Shown piece after piece: positions 1-7,817 of a DNA stretch of 33,483 nucleotides. Origin of the DNA: JAXGMQ01 sp964613055 (lineage in GTDB: Bacteria; Caldisericota; Caldisericia; JAAYUI01); contig CAZTGD010000019.1 in NCBI GenBank assembly GCA_964613055.1, positions 1-33,483 on the forward strand. Reading direction: 5' to 3'. Every line of letters begins with the position of its first letter. The first letter of the stretch is position 1. Under the pieces are notes generated by a model. The model saw only the letters and a list, made by a program, of their open reading frames with translations, ran no database searches and was not told the origin of the DNA. A program made the position numbers and the translations under genes.

Positions 1-66
1 TCTATCATAAATACCGACGGGTGGAAAGCGGGAGCCTGCCCTCATGAAAATGGGGATTCAACTTGA
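1..66 (+). mobile_element. possible right end of an IS200/IS605-type (TnpB) element
   Basis: Seen: bases 1-66 are open in frame 1 and end in TGA at 64-66. The end of this stretch folds into a hairpin, CCCTCAT / GAAA loop / ATGGGGA, followed by TTCAAC. Known: tnpB genes of IS200/IS605 elements often end in a GC-rich segment with a terminal hairpin that doubles as the right end and omega-RNA scaffold. Inference: this may be the last codons of a tnpB lying outside the window. The surrounding sequence is much more AT-rich. No diagnostic TnpB motif lies within the 22 codons, so it could be chance. Confidence 0.3.
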
Positions 67-510
67 GAAAGTATGATATGTATGCTATACTTCTGGAAGA
101 GTTTAGAGAGAGACCGTTTATCTAGTCTAGACCCTTTACAAAACCAAGATTTGCACCGTTGTTGGTCTGGCTCATATATCGTCTCCGATCAGTTTCACTT
201 ATCCTATGCTCGAAACGCAGTTATTATCTATATTAGCATCTACTTGCATCAATTCATTTAACAACCCTTTTCCCAGAATTCATTTTACTATGACTCATAA
301 TCACATTCACCTGTTTTTTTCATATAGCCAATACGATACTATCTGAAACAACGACACGTCATTATAACACGTAAAGAGTCGAGGGCAATATTCAAAATAA
401 CAATACTTAATAAATTAGCGATATAAATTTGATACATATTGGATTAATCTTGTGCTTCATTGCCAACCTTTCACACATCTGCCCCTACCATCTGGGTAAT
501 CCCCCAATTG
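67..510. other. AT-rich intergenic stretch without a recognisable gene
   Basis: I see no gene here. A 62-codon open frame at 73-261 has no convincing ribosome binding site, no domain-like composition and no signal peptide. No tRNA, rRNA or repeat was recognised. The right edge holds the terminator of the prenyltransferase gene. Confidence 0.5.
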
Positions 511-536
511 AAAACCCCCGCCAACCGTGGCGGGGG
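511..536 (-). terminator. intrinsic terminator of the UbiA/MenA gene
   Basis: A perfect 9-bp stem (515-523 with 528-536, CCCCCGCCA/TGGCGGGGG) closes a 4-nt loop. Read on the minus strand it is followed by UUUU (511-514 is AAAA on the plus strand). It starts 33 nt after the stop codon of the prenyltransferase gene. Confidence 0.85.
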
Positions 537-569
537 CTGTGTTGTTATCAAGTCATATTAAATTATCAA

Positions 570-1493
570 TCAGATGATGAAACCAACAGTCAGCAGTATC
601 CCCGTAAGGAACTGACTCATCACCGTCAACGCGGATGCTGGCGTGAGTTTGGTTACATCATTAAGGTTCGCCCTGAGCTGGACGTTTGACATCATCATCA
701 AAGGCAGTGTCAGAAATCCAAGCGATGTCCACACGGGCAGTACCCTGAAAGCCAGTCCGCATGCAAGCGCCACATATGGCGTCAGCACAAGCCACATGTG
801 TAGCCTAGACCCTCGCTGTGGTCCCAACCTGACGACCATGTGCATCTTGCCAGTCTTCTGGTCTGTGATCCTGTCTGGGAATTCGTTTACATAGAGGATT
901 AGTGATACCAAAAGCGAGAGTGGGAGTGCAGCGATGACGGGCAACCAGGACAGTGTTCCCGTCTGGATGTAGAATGTTGCCAGTGCCACCAGCACCCCGC
1001 AGTCGAGTCCTGCGATCAACTCGCCGAATCCGCGCGAGCCAAGTGCTATGGGTTTTGCCGTGTAGAAGTATCCAGTCAGAATGCCAAACGCGCCGATTGC
1101 AAGCGTCCACCAGCCCGACACAATTGTCAGATACACGCCGAAGGCGATCGCCACGGAGAAGATAATGAACGTGTAGATGAGCACGCCTTTGGGAGACAGC
1201 AGTCCATTTTGAATGAGCCTGCTCCCACCCGTAAACGGTCTGAGGGGTGTCTCGTTTTCCTCATCGTCTCGGGTCACGTGGTCCCAGTAGTCGTTTGCCG
1301 TGTTTGTGCCACCGTTCACTAGCATTGCGGCGATCAGCGTCAGCACACCATGAAGCCAGTTGATATTGCCAGTCACCCACCATGCACACGCCACGCCCAC
1401 GAACACAGACATGGAAGGTGCCGTGAAGAACTCCGCCCTTAGCTCCGCCAGCCATACCCCAAGCGATGGTTTCGATTGTTTGTTGTCGGTCAT
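570..1493 (-). CDS. UbiA-family prenyltransferase, MenA-like (1,4-dihydroxy-2-naphthoate type)
   Basis: This is an integral membrane protein of 307 residues, typical for the UbiA superfamily, with about eight or nine hydrophobic helices. Both Asp-rich, Mg-diphosphate-binding motifs are visible: N64-xxx-D68-xx-D71 with D76 (NTANDYWDHVTRD), and N203-xxx-D207-xxx-D211 (NEFPDRITD). A PFTGGSRLIQNG segment at 86-97 is common in MenA-like members. Family members join a polyprenyl diphosphate to an aromatic acceptor, as in menaquinone synthesis. The acceptor here cannot be read from sequence, and no other men genes are adjacent. The ATG start is preceded by GGTGAGG at good spacing. The gene stands alone, with its own terminator and a probable promoter. 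Confidence 0.85.
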   Translation of the reverse strand: MTDNKQSKPSLGVWLAELRAEFFTAPSMSVFVGVACAWWVTGNINWLHGVLTLIAAMLVNGGTNTANDYWDHVTRDDEENETPLRPFTGGSRLIQNGLLSPKGVLIYTFIIFSVAIAFGVYLTIVSGWWTLAIGAFGILTGYFYTAKPIALGSRGFGELIAGLDCGVLVALATFYIQTGTLSWLPVIAALPLSLLVSLILYVNEFPDRITDQKTGKMHMVVRLGPQRGSRLHMWLVLTPYVALACGLAFRVLPVWTSLGFLTLPLMMMSNVQLRANLNDVTKLTPASALTVMSQFLTGILLTVGFII

Positions 1494-1528
1494 CTGGATA
1501 CCTCACCGTTTGTTGTTTGTATGTGCTA

Positions 1529-1557
1529 ATGGTATGAAAGCTTATAGGTCATATCAA
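1529..1557 (-). promoter_or_regulatory. candidate sigma70 promoter of the prenyltransferase gene
   Basis: Read on the minus strand: TTGATA (1552-1557), a 17-nt spacer, TACCAT (1529-1534), ending 35 nt upstream of the ATG. The boxes are imperfect. Confidence 0.35.
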
Positions 1558-1633
1558 GGATCAACGATGCATTAATCACAAATAATATTTCTAATTTTGT
1601 GTGTCATATTTAGGTGGTTTTAATAGAATTGCT

Positions 1634-1704
1634 AAGATAAACCACCCTGGAAAGCTTTGCTTTCCTTACCCCCTCAAAGAGGGGGGCTTGGTTGAAGTTA
1701 TCTT
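1634..1704. repeat. REP-like folded palindromic element with two hairpins inside an outer stem
   Basis: Seen: an outer stem AAGATAA (1634-1640) pairs with TTATCTT (1698-1704). Inside are two perfect 7-bp hairpins, GGAAAGC-TTT-GCTTTCC (1649-1665) and CCCCCTC-AAA-GAGGGGG (1669-1685). The three-stem fold and the intergenic position fit a REP/MITE-type dispersed repeat. No second copy is in this window, so repeat status is inferred. Confidence 0.5.
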
Positions 1705-2004
1705 CAAAAAAAGGGTCATAAGAGGATAAAAAATTCACTCTAAAATATTGAAAGTCGGTTTTCGGTGTTCCTGTTTACATTTCATAGCTTTGTTGTTTTT
1801 GTTGCATTTAAATCCAGAGAAAAACATTTCAAAAATCGTCTGAATGTATACTCGCTAATTCGTGAATGCTTAACATACTTATTTGTTCTTCTCAAAACAT
1901 GACTCCTTTACACTATGTAGTGTATTTAGGTAGTCAAGACCCATAACATTTACTTTAATAGATGATTACACAGCTTGTATCATTGTATGTCCACTCTGTG
2001 GTGC
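1705..2004. other. AT-rich spacer, no gene recognised
   Basis: This lies between the palindromic element and the end of the minus-strand lipoprotein gene. No open frame has a plausible ribosome binding site and no strong terminator was found. Confidence 0.45.
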
Positions 2005-2526
2005 CTATGGATTTAACAATTCAATAGCACTCTCAGTAGTTAGGTACGCATCTTTATCTGGATCATCCGGATCCGCATCTATACAATCGGGCGTACTATC
2101 ACCATCTCTATCAGGCAGAGATCCATATGTCTTTTCAAATGTTTCTGTGAATGGTTCGTCTTGTAAAAGGTAGTTGTCATCATTTTCAATAGTATCTTTC
2201 AGGCATAGGTACCAATCCTCAATATTCGATTCTCTTTTATGAGGATCATCAACTGAGAATGGTTTATTGTATTCACTTTTCGCAATAAATATTGTCTCTG
2301 CAAGGTCCTCAAAAGAACATCCCCTACCAGCGGAATATGCAATACCTCCACGACCTCCTCCACCGCCATCAATTCTACCAGATGCAAATTTACTCGCAAC
2401 AATTCTAGATTCTTCGTCATAATTGTGATTTACCGAGTCATTGATTATATTATCAGGAGACTTGGTACCACACCCAATTGACAGCAGGACCATTATCATC
2501 ACCACAAACAATGCACATTTCTTCAT
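2005..2526 (-). CDS. small lipoprotein with a C-terminal Asp-rich calcium-binding-type motif
   Basis: The 173-residue product is probably exported and lipid-anchored. The N-terminus MKKCALFVVMIMVLLSIGC has a hydrophobic core and a lipobox with Cys19. A Gly-rich stretch (GGGGGRGG) lies around residue 55. The C-terminus carries DRDGDSTPDCIDADPDD, which resembles a thrombospondin-type-3 or EF-hand-like calcium loop. The ATG at 2526 is chosen because GAGGAGG lies just upstream and a signal peptide follows directly; a longer frame begins 14 codons earlier. It sits 73 nt downstream of the propeller protein gene on the same strand, with a hairpin between them, so it is probably the weaker second gene of that operon. 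Function is not recognisable. Confidence 0.7.
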   Translation of the reverse strand: MKKCALFVVMIMVLLSIGCGTKSPDNIINDSVNHNYDEESRIVASKFASGRIDGGGGGRGGIAYSAGRGCSFEDLAETIFIAKSEYNKPFSVDDPHKRESNIEDWYLCLKDTIENDDNYLLQDEPFTETFEKTYGSLPDRDGDSTPDCIDADPDDPDKDAYLTTESAIELLNP

Positions 2527-2555
2527 ATCAATACTCCTCCTCAAGTATTTTAACT

Positions 2556-2581
2556 CCCCTGCCTGCAAATGCAGACAGGGG
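2556..2581 (-). terminator. intercistronic hairpin, possible attenuator
   Basis: CCCCTG-C-CTGC / AAAT / GCAG-A-CAGGGG gives a 10-bp stem with one internal mismatch. It lies between the propeller protein gene and the downstream lipoprotein gene. There is no good U-tract, so partial termination or mRNA stabilisation is more likely than full termination. Confidence 0.5.
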
Positions 2582-2599
2582 ACTTGATTATGATTTTTA

Positions 2600-5158
2600 C
2601 TACTCGGGTTTTACAGGATAGGTTATCTCAACCGTCCTCGTCTCTGAGATCCAGCCAACACCCGCTCCAAGGTTCTCAGAGACAAAACGCACGGGCACAT
2701 AGGTAGAGTCGTCGATGATGATTGGCGGATTCTCAAGCGTTATTTCATCACCGTTAACGCTGGCTCTGTCTGTGTCTATCCAGAGTTTTACCACGTTGCC
2801 GTCCATTGAAAATGACGCTACCCTTTCAATGCCGTCCCATCCGATCTCTGCACCCAGCACATCGCCCAATGCGCGTAGCGGAACATAGGTTCTGCCATCA
2901 CGGATTACTGGTGCTCTGTCCGTCTCGAAGTCCTCCGTTTCACCCACAGTGTCCACCCTGAAGATGGGGTTGCCAACGTCCATGAATATGGTCTTGCCAA
3001 CAACATTGACAGCACTAACTGCGATGGTGTAGTTACCACCGTTGGATTGAATGCTTATTGTCTGGTCTTCGATGTGCGTCCATGCGTCTTCTATTGAGAA
3101 ATCGTACTTCACGTATATGACCAGGTTCTCATCGGTTATCTTGGCAGGAGAGACTATCAGCTTGTCAGAGCTGGATGTGACTGTACCTGTCAGCGGATCG
3201 TCTCCCGTGTTTTTTATCTGTATAGCCTCCTGAAGGCTGTCCTGGTAGTACACCGTCTCACCGAAATCGATCTTGGTTTGTTCGACTACAAGCTTTGCAG
3301 GATTCTTTTCCGGTTCTACATCTTCTGATTTTGAGAGCATCTGAGCCCTGTAGTTACCGAAATCCAGTATCGCCATGTAGTCACCAACAGCTCGGATGCG
3401 TGACGGATGGGACATCATACCAGGTGACTGACGGTAATCCTCAACGGTTGCGGTGGATTCAATCGTTCCATTTTCTCCACTCTCCCATGATGTCACCCCC
3501 TCCGTTGACACGGAGTACACCTTTCCATCGGTCATCGATGTTACAAAGATGATGCCCTTGTCGTTTACACACAGCGACGACGGTGTATCAACTTCATTCA
3601 TTTCAATTATTTTCTTGAAGTTGCCTGAACTGCTGAACATTGCGACTGCGGAGTTTACGGGATCCAGCACCAGGATGTCACCTTTTTGCGTGGTCGCAAT
3701 GTCGCAGAGCATGGTGTCACCTTCGACAGATTCCTTTGCAGAAAAGGTAATCGGTAGACCATCTGTGTATATGGTCACATTACCAACCGTGTCTAGTATG
3801 AGTATGCTGTCTCCTGAGGTTGCCATGGCAAGCGTCACCGCTGGCGAATCTATCTCTATGGCGTTGTCTATGCTCTCTGTTACCTTAAGCGTGTCTGGGT
3901 CAAGTGTGAGTATGGAATCGCCAGTCGCCACCAGCACATCATTCTCGCAAGCGAGAATGTCTATGCCAACGGTCAGATCCAGCCCGGGCAGACCGTGTGC
4001 CTTGCTGTGAATGGGGACCCTTCTGATGTGATTTCCCTTGTCATCATACTCATGAATGCACGCTGGTGTCGCCTCGAGAATATACATCCCACCATCGGGA
4101 GTTGGCGATACCGACACCGGTATTTTGAGAGTCTCATCAGAAGGCACACCAAGTGACCTCTCCGATTCAAGCATGAACAACCTGGAGGAAAACGGCTGGC
4201 AGATGAACAGCTCTCCCTCTGCAATCGATACATCAAAAACAGCAGAGGTAATGGGGTTAGAAAGCGTTGATGGACACTCTATCATCTCGTTAAAGTCACC
4301 ATTTGTTGAGAAATGTCTGATCACCCACTTCAGTCCACCCAACTGTGGGTGCATGTCCAGCAGGTAGATGTCATCACCAGTCACCTCTCCCGTCCAGCTT
4401 GCAAAAACCTCATGTTCCTGTGGTAGCATAGTGGCGAAATGCCCAACTGTCCTGACAAATCTTCCGTCCGTCTTATCCCATATGGTGATTGCTTCCTCGT
4501 CATCTGACATCTCAAATGGGGATGCGATCCTGTGATCAAGCACTATTATCAACCCATTCGACTCCCACACCATGCTGGGGTTGGCGACAGCTTCCTTCCC
4601 CTCACCAACCTTCCCAATACTCAGCATCTGTTTTCCTTCAGGGTCTAAAACAACTACACATTTTTTTGCATCCAAAACATAAAACATTTTGTCAGCGTCT
4701 ACATCAAATGCGATTGGGGTCGTGATCATCGAACCGTTTTCATCAAAATTACCTATTCTGTCTATGATCTCACCATTTTTATTTATTTGAGTTATACATG
4801 AGTCAGTCAGGATATAAAAGCCACCATCGTCGTTTGACAACATATCGAGCCTGTTTATCATAAACGGTTCATTGATAAGTTCATCGCTTGTTATGTTGCC
4901 CAACAAACCTCTCTCAATCTCTTCTGGCAATCGAATGCTTGACTGGTATCCATCTGTGTCAAATACGGATATCAGTCTAGTTGCACCATCGATAACCGCA
5001 ATAGCACCATCTGGTGTTGAACAGGTCTTCAGTGGAAGTCCCAGCTCTCCTCTCACCGGACCATGACCTACCACCGAAAACGAGAGGTCAATGTCTGCAG
5101 ATACAAATCCCGGCAACATCAATGCCACAGTTAAAATCAATACAATTAGCTTCTTCAT
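2600..5158 (-). CDS. exported beta-propeller / ASH-like / copper-amine-oxidase-N domain protein
   Basis: The 852-residue product starts with a signal peptide (MKKLIVLILTVALMLPGFVSA). Residues about 22-610 form a run of short beta-rich repeats of NHL/six-bladed-propeller style, with phrases such as GDILVLDPVN, GGMYILEATP and GGFYILTDS. Residues 619-720 look like an Ig-like ASH domain (KIDFGETVYYQDS...IQIKNTGDDPL). Residues 726-852 match the copper amine oxidase N-terminal-like family, with twin halves containing RTYVPLRALGDVLGAEIGW and STYVPVRFVSENLGAGVGW. That C-terminal family is usually found on cell-surface proteins and is not itself an oxidase. The start has AAGGAG upstream. The role is probably extracellular binding or envelope scaffolding; no enzyme motif is seen. 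Confidence 0.8.
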   Translation of the reverse strand: MKKLIVLILTVALMLPGFVSADIDLSFSVVGHGPVRGELGLPLKTCSTPDGAIAVIDGATRLISVFDTDGYQSSIRLPEEIERGLLGNITSDELINEPFMINRLDMLSNDDGGFYILTDSCITQINKNGEIIDRIGNFDENGSMITTPIAFDVDADKMFYVLDAKKCVVVLDPEGKQMLSIGKVGEGKEAVANPSMVWESNGLIIVLDHRIASPFEMSDDEEAITIWDKTDGRFVRTVGHFATMLPQEHEVFASWTGEVTGDDIYLLDMHPQLGGLKWVIRHFSTNGDFNEMIECPSTLSNPITSAVFDVSIAEGELFICQPFSSRLFMLESERSLGVPSDETLKIPVSVSPTPDGGMYILEATPACIHEYDDKGNHIRRVPIHSKAHGLPGLDLTVGIDILACENDVLVATGDSILTLDPDTLKVTESIDNAIEIDSPAVTLAMATSGDSILILDTVGNVTIYTDGLPITFSAKESVEGDTMLCDIATTQKGDILVLDPVNSAVAMFSSSGNFKKIIEMNEVDTPSSLCVNDKGIIFVTSMTDGKVYSVSTEGVTSWESGENGTIESTATVEDYRQSPGMMSHPSRIRAVGDYMAILDFGNYRAQMLSKSEDVEPEKNPAKLVVEQTKIDFGETVYYQDSLQEAIQIKNTGDDPLTGTVTSSSDKLIVSPAKITDENLVIYVKYDFSIEDAWTHIEDQTISIQSNGGNYTIAVSAVNVVGKTIFMDVGNPIFRVDTVGETEDFETDRAPVIRDGRTYVPLRALGDVLGAEIGWDGIERVASFSMDGNVVKLWIDTDRASVNGDEITLENPPIIIDDSTYVPVRFVSENLGAGVGWISETRTVEITYPVKPE

Positions 5159-5258
5159 GTCAACTCCTTTTGCACTTTGAGTCTATCTGATTGAATGTAA
5201 GCGGTCAATTGCTATATATAAGGTTATCAATCATCAATTTCTGCCAGGTTGACAAACA

Positions 5259-5480
5259 CTAATACTGTCTATTCAAATCTATCAGGAATGCCTTCAACCC
5301 ATCGATGACCTTCTTTACATCAAGTCCCTTTGATGTGATTATCTCACCCAGTGTGCCCCATGCGGGTTCTCCGCACAGAAAGCACACCACCCCCTCCTTA
5401 GTCAGGTACCCTGTCGAGGCGGGAAAATGCTCTATCAAAGACTCCACAGACATACTCTCATCTATATCTTTTATCTCCAT
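5259..5480 (-). CDS. DUF1858-like small protein
   Basis: The 73-residue cytosolic protein resembles DUF1858: an acidic N-terminus (IDESMSVESLIEHFPAS), then TGYLTKEGVVCFLCGEPAWGT with a C-x-x-C pair, then a helix (LGEIITSKGLDVKKVIDGL). Known members are small helical proteins with a similar cysteine pair, sometimes joined to redox or metal-cluster domains. The ATG at 5480 is preferred over an upstream GTG at 5495. There is no ribosome binding site, but TATAAT lies 6 nt upstream of the ATG, which suggests a leaderless mRNA. It lies 100 nt upstream of the propeller protein gene on the same strand. Confidence 0.65.
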   Translation of the reverse strand: MEIKDIDESMSVESLIEHFPASTGYLTKEGVVCFLCGEPAWGTLGEIITSKGLDVKKVIDGLKAFLIDLNRQY

Positions 5481-5486
5481 ATATCT

Positions 5487-5492
5487 ATTATA
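5487..5492 (-). promoter_or_regulatory. candidate -10 box of a leaderless transcript
   Basis: TATAAT on the minus strand is followed after 6 nt by the ATG of the DUF1858-like gene. Transcription would start at or next to the start codon. No clear -35 box is seen, so confidence is low. Confidence 0.35.
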
Positions 5493-5511
5493 CACTACAG
5501 TCGTTTTTCTA

Positions 5512-5533
5512 AAATGAAGACAGTATCATATAT
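5512..5533 (+). repeat. 22-bp direct repeat, copy 1
   Basis: A 22-bp sequence beginning AAATGAAGACAGTATCATAT occurs here and again, identically, at 5957-5978. The two copies bracket the left copy of the inverted element. The first copy is followed by GGTGAG and an ATG like the second, as if the region in front of the PIN-TRAM gene had been duplicated. Confidence 0.8.
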
Positions 5534-5624
5534 AATCATTTTCTTCTGGTGAGAAGGTTATGATAGGTTGTTGTGTTACCCTTAACACATACACAAAGAT
5601 TTCATAAGACCCTTTTTCACTTCC

Positions 5625-5881
5625 GGATGGTGATACTCCTCGTTATTCAGGTTTGACCAGGAATCCAGGGTTAAGATGGTAGCGTTTGGGGTATTTGAAA
5701 CTTCCATTTATGGACAGACGTGTCCGGGAATTCCACTGGATTCCCGCTTTCTCGGGAATGACTAAGTTAAAAAACAGAAATTACTTAGAAGAAAATGGGG
5801 ATAGGGGGGGGACAACCCTTTTAGGGATAGAGAGAGGAGGAATAAAGTATGGCGATCTTATTGTGTGTGTCAGATGGATAA
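5625..5881 (+). repeat. left copy of an inverted intergenic element
   Basis: This region is a diverged copy of 7743-8165 in opposite orientation. The best part is a 56-bp core (5677-5732) matching the reverse complement of 8055-8110 at 54 of 56 positions. It continues into a REP-like palindrome ATTCCCG-N6-CGGGAAT (5740-5759) with flanking CTGGATTCCCG, a motif common in dispersed bacterial repeats such as dRS3. A second shared block of 19 identical bases lies at 5857-5875. The left copy is shorter than the right. A mini-ORF (5849-5881, MAILLCVSDG) follows AGGAGG. No transposase is present. Confidence 0.75.
5849..5881 (+). other. 10-codon mini-ORF inside the left element
   Basis: AGGAGG precedes ATG at normal spacing and the frame reads MAILLCVSDG then stop. 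The right element encodes the related MENLLCVSDS... at the equivalent place, so the LLCVSD core is shared. Translation is unproven; the match may only reflect DNA similarity. Confidence 0.25.
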
Positions 5882-5956
5882 TGCCCTGTATTTATAACAT
5901 GGATTCTCAGTACAACTCCAAACTAATTAGCATATAAACATAGAGTGAGGGTCTTG

Positions 5957-5978
5957 AAATGAAGACAGTATCATATAT
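5957..5978 (+). repeat. 22-bp direct repeat, copy 2
   Basis: Identical to 5512-5533. It lies just upstream of the ribosome binding site of the PIN-TRAM gene. Confidence 0.8.
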
Positions 5979-6001
5979 CATCCACAGGTGAGGTGATTTA
6001 T

Positions 6002-7066
6002 ATGAAGGTTGTTATTTTCAGATTGATATTTTCACTAGTTGGCGCTTTGCTTGCGGGTTTTACCCTAAACAACAGTCCTTTCATTGACACGCTTACGGGC
6101 AACAGCAATCAGCCCGTTGTTCGATTCGCCTGGGTTCTTGCGGCGTGCTTCATCGGCGCACTGCTATTTTATCTGGTGTATCCAGAGATCTCAAAACAGA
6201 TGCGCAAGCTTCAGAAGCTGATAAATAAGCTTACTCGAAGACTCGTTCTGCTTGACATGGTCATACTGATTTTTGCCCTCGTTATGAGTATCGTGCTCTA
6301 CAACTTCTTTAACCCCATCCTTATCTACTTCTTCCAGAACAATCAACATCTTTATAGATTCGTCAATGTCCTTATGACACCATCGCTGTTCCTCATTGTC
6401 TGGATGATCGGCGTTGCCAAGAAGGATATAATCGTAAAGAGGATGCGTGGTTTCATTGGCATAGGTGAATCCAATGGCAGAAGCTATTCACGCTTCATCA
6501 TCGACAGCTCTGCCCTGATAGACGGCAGGATAGTCGAACTCATCGAGACTGGCATCCTCAAAGGGAAGTTTGCCATACCATCGTTTGTTATGGTTGACCT
6601 TCAAAAAATATCTGATTCACCCGATCCACTACTCGCTCATCGTGGCAAAAGGGGTTCCAAGTCCATCGAGGGTCTTCAGGAACTGCTTTCCAAAGACCTT
6701 GACATACTCCCCTCCCCAAGCAAGGGAAGACACACCGACCTGTTGATGAAATTCCTGTCAGATGGTTCAAGCGTTATCAGTTGTGACAGAGACATTTCAG
6801 ATGAAATAAGAGCGGAAGGTGGAAACGTGATAAACATCAATGAGGTCTCTTCAGCGCTAAAGACCATCATCACCCCCGGCGAAGAGGTTGAGATTAATGT
6901 TATCAAGGAAGGCAAGGACAAGGATCAGGGTATCGGATTCCTTTCAGACGGCACCATGGTAGTGGTTGAGAATGGTCACCAAGCCATCGGCACCACAGTC
7001 AAGATAACCTGCACCTCACTGCTCCAGAATCCTCAGGGGAGGATAGTCTTTGGCAGGATCAAATAA
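6002..7066 (+). CDS. YacL-type membrane PIN-TRAM domain protein
   Basis: The 354-residue product has four N-terminal hydrophobic segments (about 4-20, 38-58, 76-98, 115-137). A PIN nuclease-like domain follows from about 165, with acidic residues D168 and D174 in IDSSALIDGR, then the segment IETGILKGKFAIPSFV, and later acidic residues in CDRDISDEI. A TRAM domain closes the protein (GIGFLSDGTMVVVENGHQ...GRIVFGR). The family is known next to ispD in Firmicutes (yacL-ispD), where it is thought to act on RNA, but its substrate is not established. The ATG at 6002 is preferred over a GTG three codons upstream because AGGTGAGGTG lies at proper spacing. The 3' end overlaps ispD by 17 bp, implying translational coupling. 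Confidence 0.85.
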   Translation: MKVVIFRLIFSLVGALLAGFTLNNSPFIDTLTGNSNQPVVRFAWVLAACFIGALLFYLVYPEISKQMRKLQKLINKLTRRLVLLDMVILIFALVMSIVLYNFFNPILIYFFQNNQHLYRFVNVLMTPSLFLIVWMIGVAKKDIIVKRMRGFIGIGESNGRSYSRFIIDSSALIDGRIVELIETGILKGKFAIPSFVMVDLQKISDSPDPLLAHRGKRGSKSIEGLQELLSKDLDILPSPSKGRHTDLLMKFLSDGSSVISCDRDISDEIRAEGGNVININEVSSALKTIITPGEEVEINVIKEGKDKDQGIGFLSDGTMVVVENGHQAIGTTVKITCTSLLQNPQGRIVFGRIK

Positions 7067-7742
7067 ACTCAAAGTTGCTGGTATAGTTGTAGCTGGTGGC
7101 AAGTCCACAAGGTTTGGCAGGGACAAGCTTTCAGAGATTATTGATGACAAACCCATCCTCGCATGGTCGACTTCGCTACTCTCGCTGTACCCAGGCATTG
7201 ATTTTGTGGCTTTGGGTACGGATGATGGCGAGAATGCAAAACGCCTCATATCAGGGCACACAGCATCCAATATATCCATTTCACCGGCTGGTAGGTCACG
7301 TCAGCACACCGTAGCATCCGCTCTCGAGATCATCCCCCCCGAGTATGAACTTATCCTCATTCACGATGCTTCTCGTCCACTAGCCACAAATAAGCTAGTC
7401 AAATCGATGCTTTCTCTATCTGACCAATTCGGTTGTATTGCCCCTGTTTTAGCAATAAATAGTGCAGTAAAGAGAGTTGAAGGTAAGGTAATCTCAGATA
7501 ACTTTGAGGACAGATTGTATCTAAGTCAGACACCTCAACTTGTTTATTCACGCCCACTCCGATATGCCATCAACAGATACAAAGATTGTCTTGAGCGTTT
7601 CCGCGACACTTCACATCTGATGAGTGAATTCGGAGTCACGGTTACCACTGTCCCCGGCGAAATTTCCAACATCAAGATAACGTATCTTGACGACCTTCGT
7701 ATGGCTAAGATGTTTTTAAAGATGGGCTTCTATCAAGATTAG
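7050..7742 (+). CDS. ispD: 2-C-methyl-D-erythritol 4-phosphate cytidylyltransferase (IspD)
   Basis: This enzyme transfers CMP from CTP to methylerythritol 4-phosphate, the third step of the non-mevalonate isoprenoid pathway, in the cytosol. The 230-residue length is normal. Visible motifs are the CTP-binding loop VVAGGKSTRFGRDK (residues 14-27), the IHDASRP box, the YLSQTPQ segment and NIKITYLDDL near the C-terminus. The TTG start at 7050 is supported by GGGGAGG 7 nt upstream, within the end of the PIN-TRAM gene. IspF, often the next gene, is absent. The right inverted element begins directly after the stop codon. The product feeds polyprenyl diphosphates, the class of substrate used by the UbiA-type enzyme at the left of the window. 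Confidence 0.92.
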   Translation: MAGSNKLKVAGIVVAGGKSTRFGRDKLSEIIDDKPILAWSTSLLSLYPGIDFVALGTDDGENAKRLISGHTASNISISPAGRSRQHTVASALEIIPPEYELILIHDASRPLATNKLVKSMLSLSDQFGCIAPVLAINSAVKRVEGKVISDNFEDRLYLSQTPQLVYSRPLRYAINRYKDCLERFRDTSHLMSEFGVTVTTVPGEISNIKITYLDDLRMAKMFLKMGFYQD

Positions 7743-7817
7743 TTATACTAACAATTTCTCATATAAGATTATTTGATAAGAGCATTTTGAATCTGACACA
7801 CACAATAAGTTCTCCAT
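7743..7817 (-). other. 24-codon mini-ORF inside the right element
   Basis: The frame begins MENLLCVSDSKCSYQIIL and ends at TAA directly next to the ispD stop. The ribosome binding site is weak. It shares LLCVSD with the mini-ORF of the left element. Low likelihood of being a real gene. Confidence 0.2.

Noticed and set aside
73..261. 62-codon open frame at the left edge
   Set aside because: No ribosome binding site, no domain or signal, and a composition typical of AT-rich spacer.
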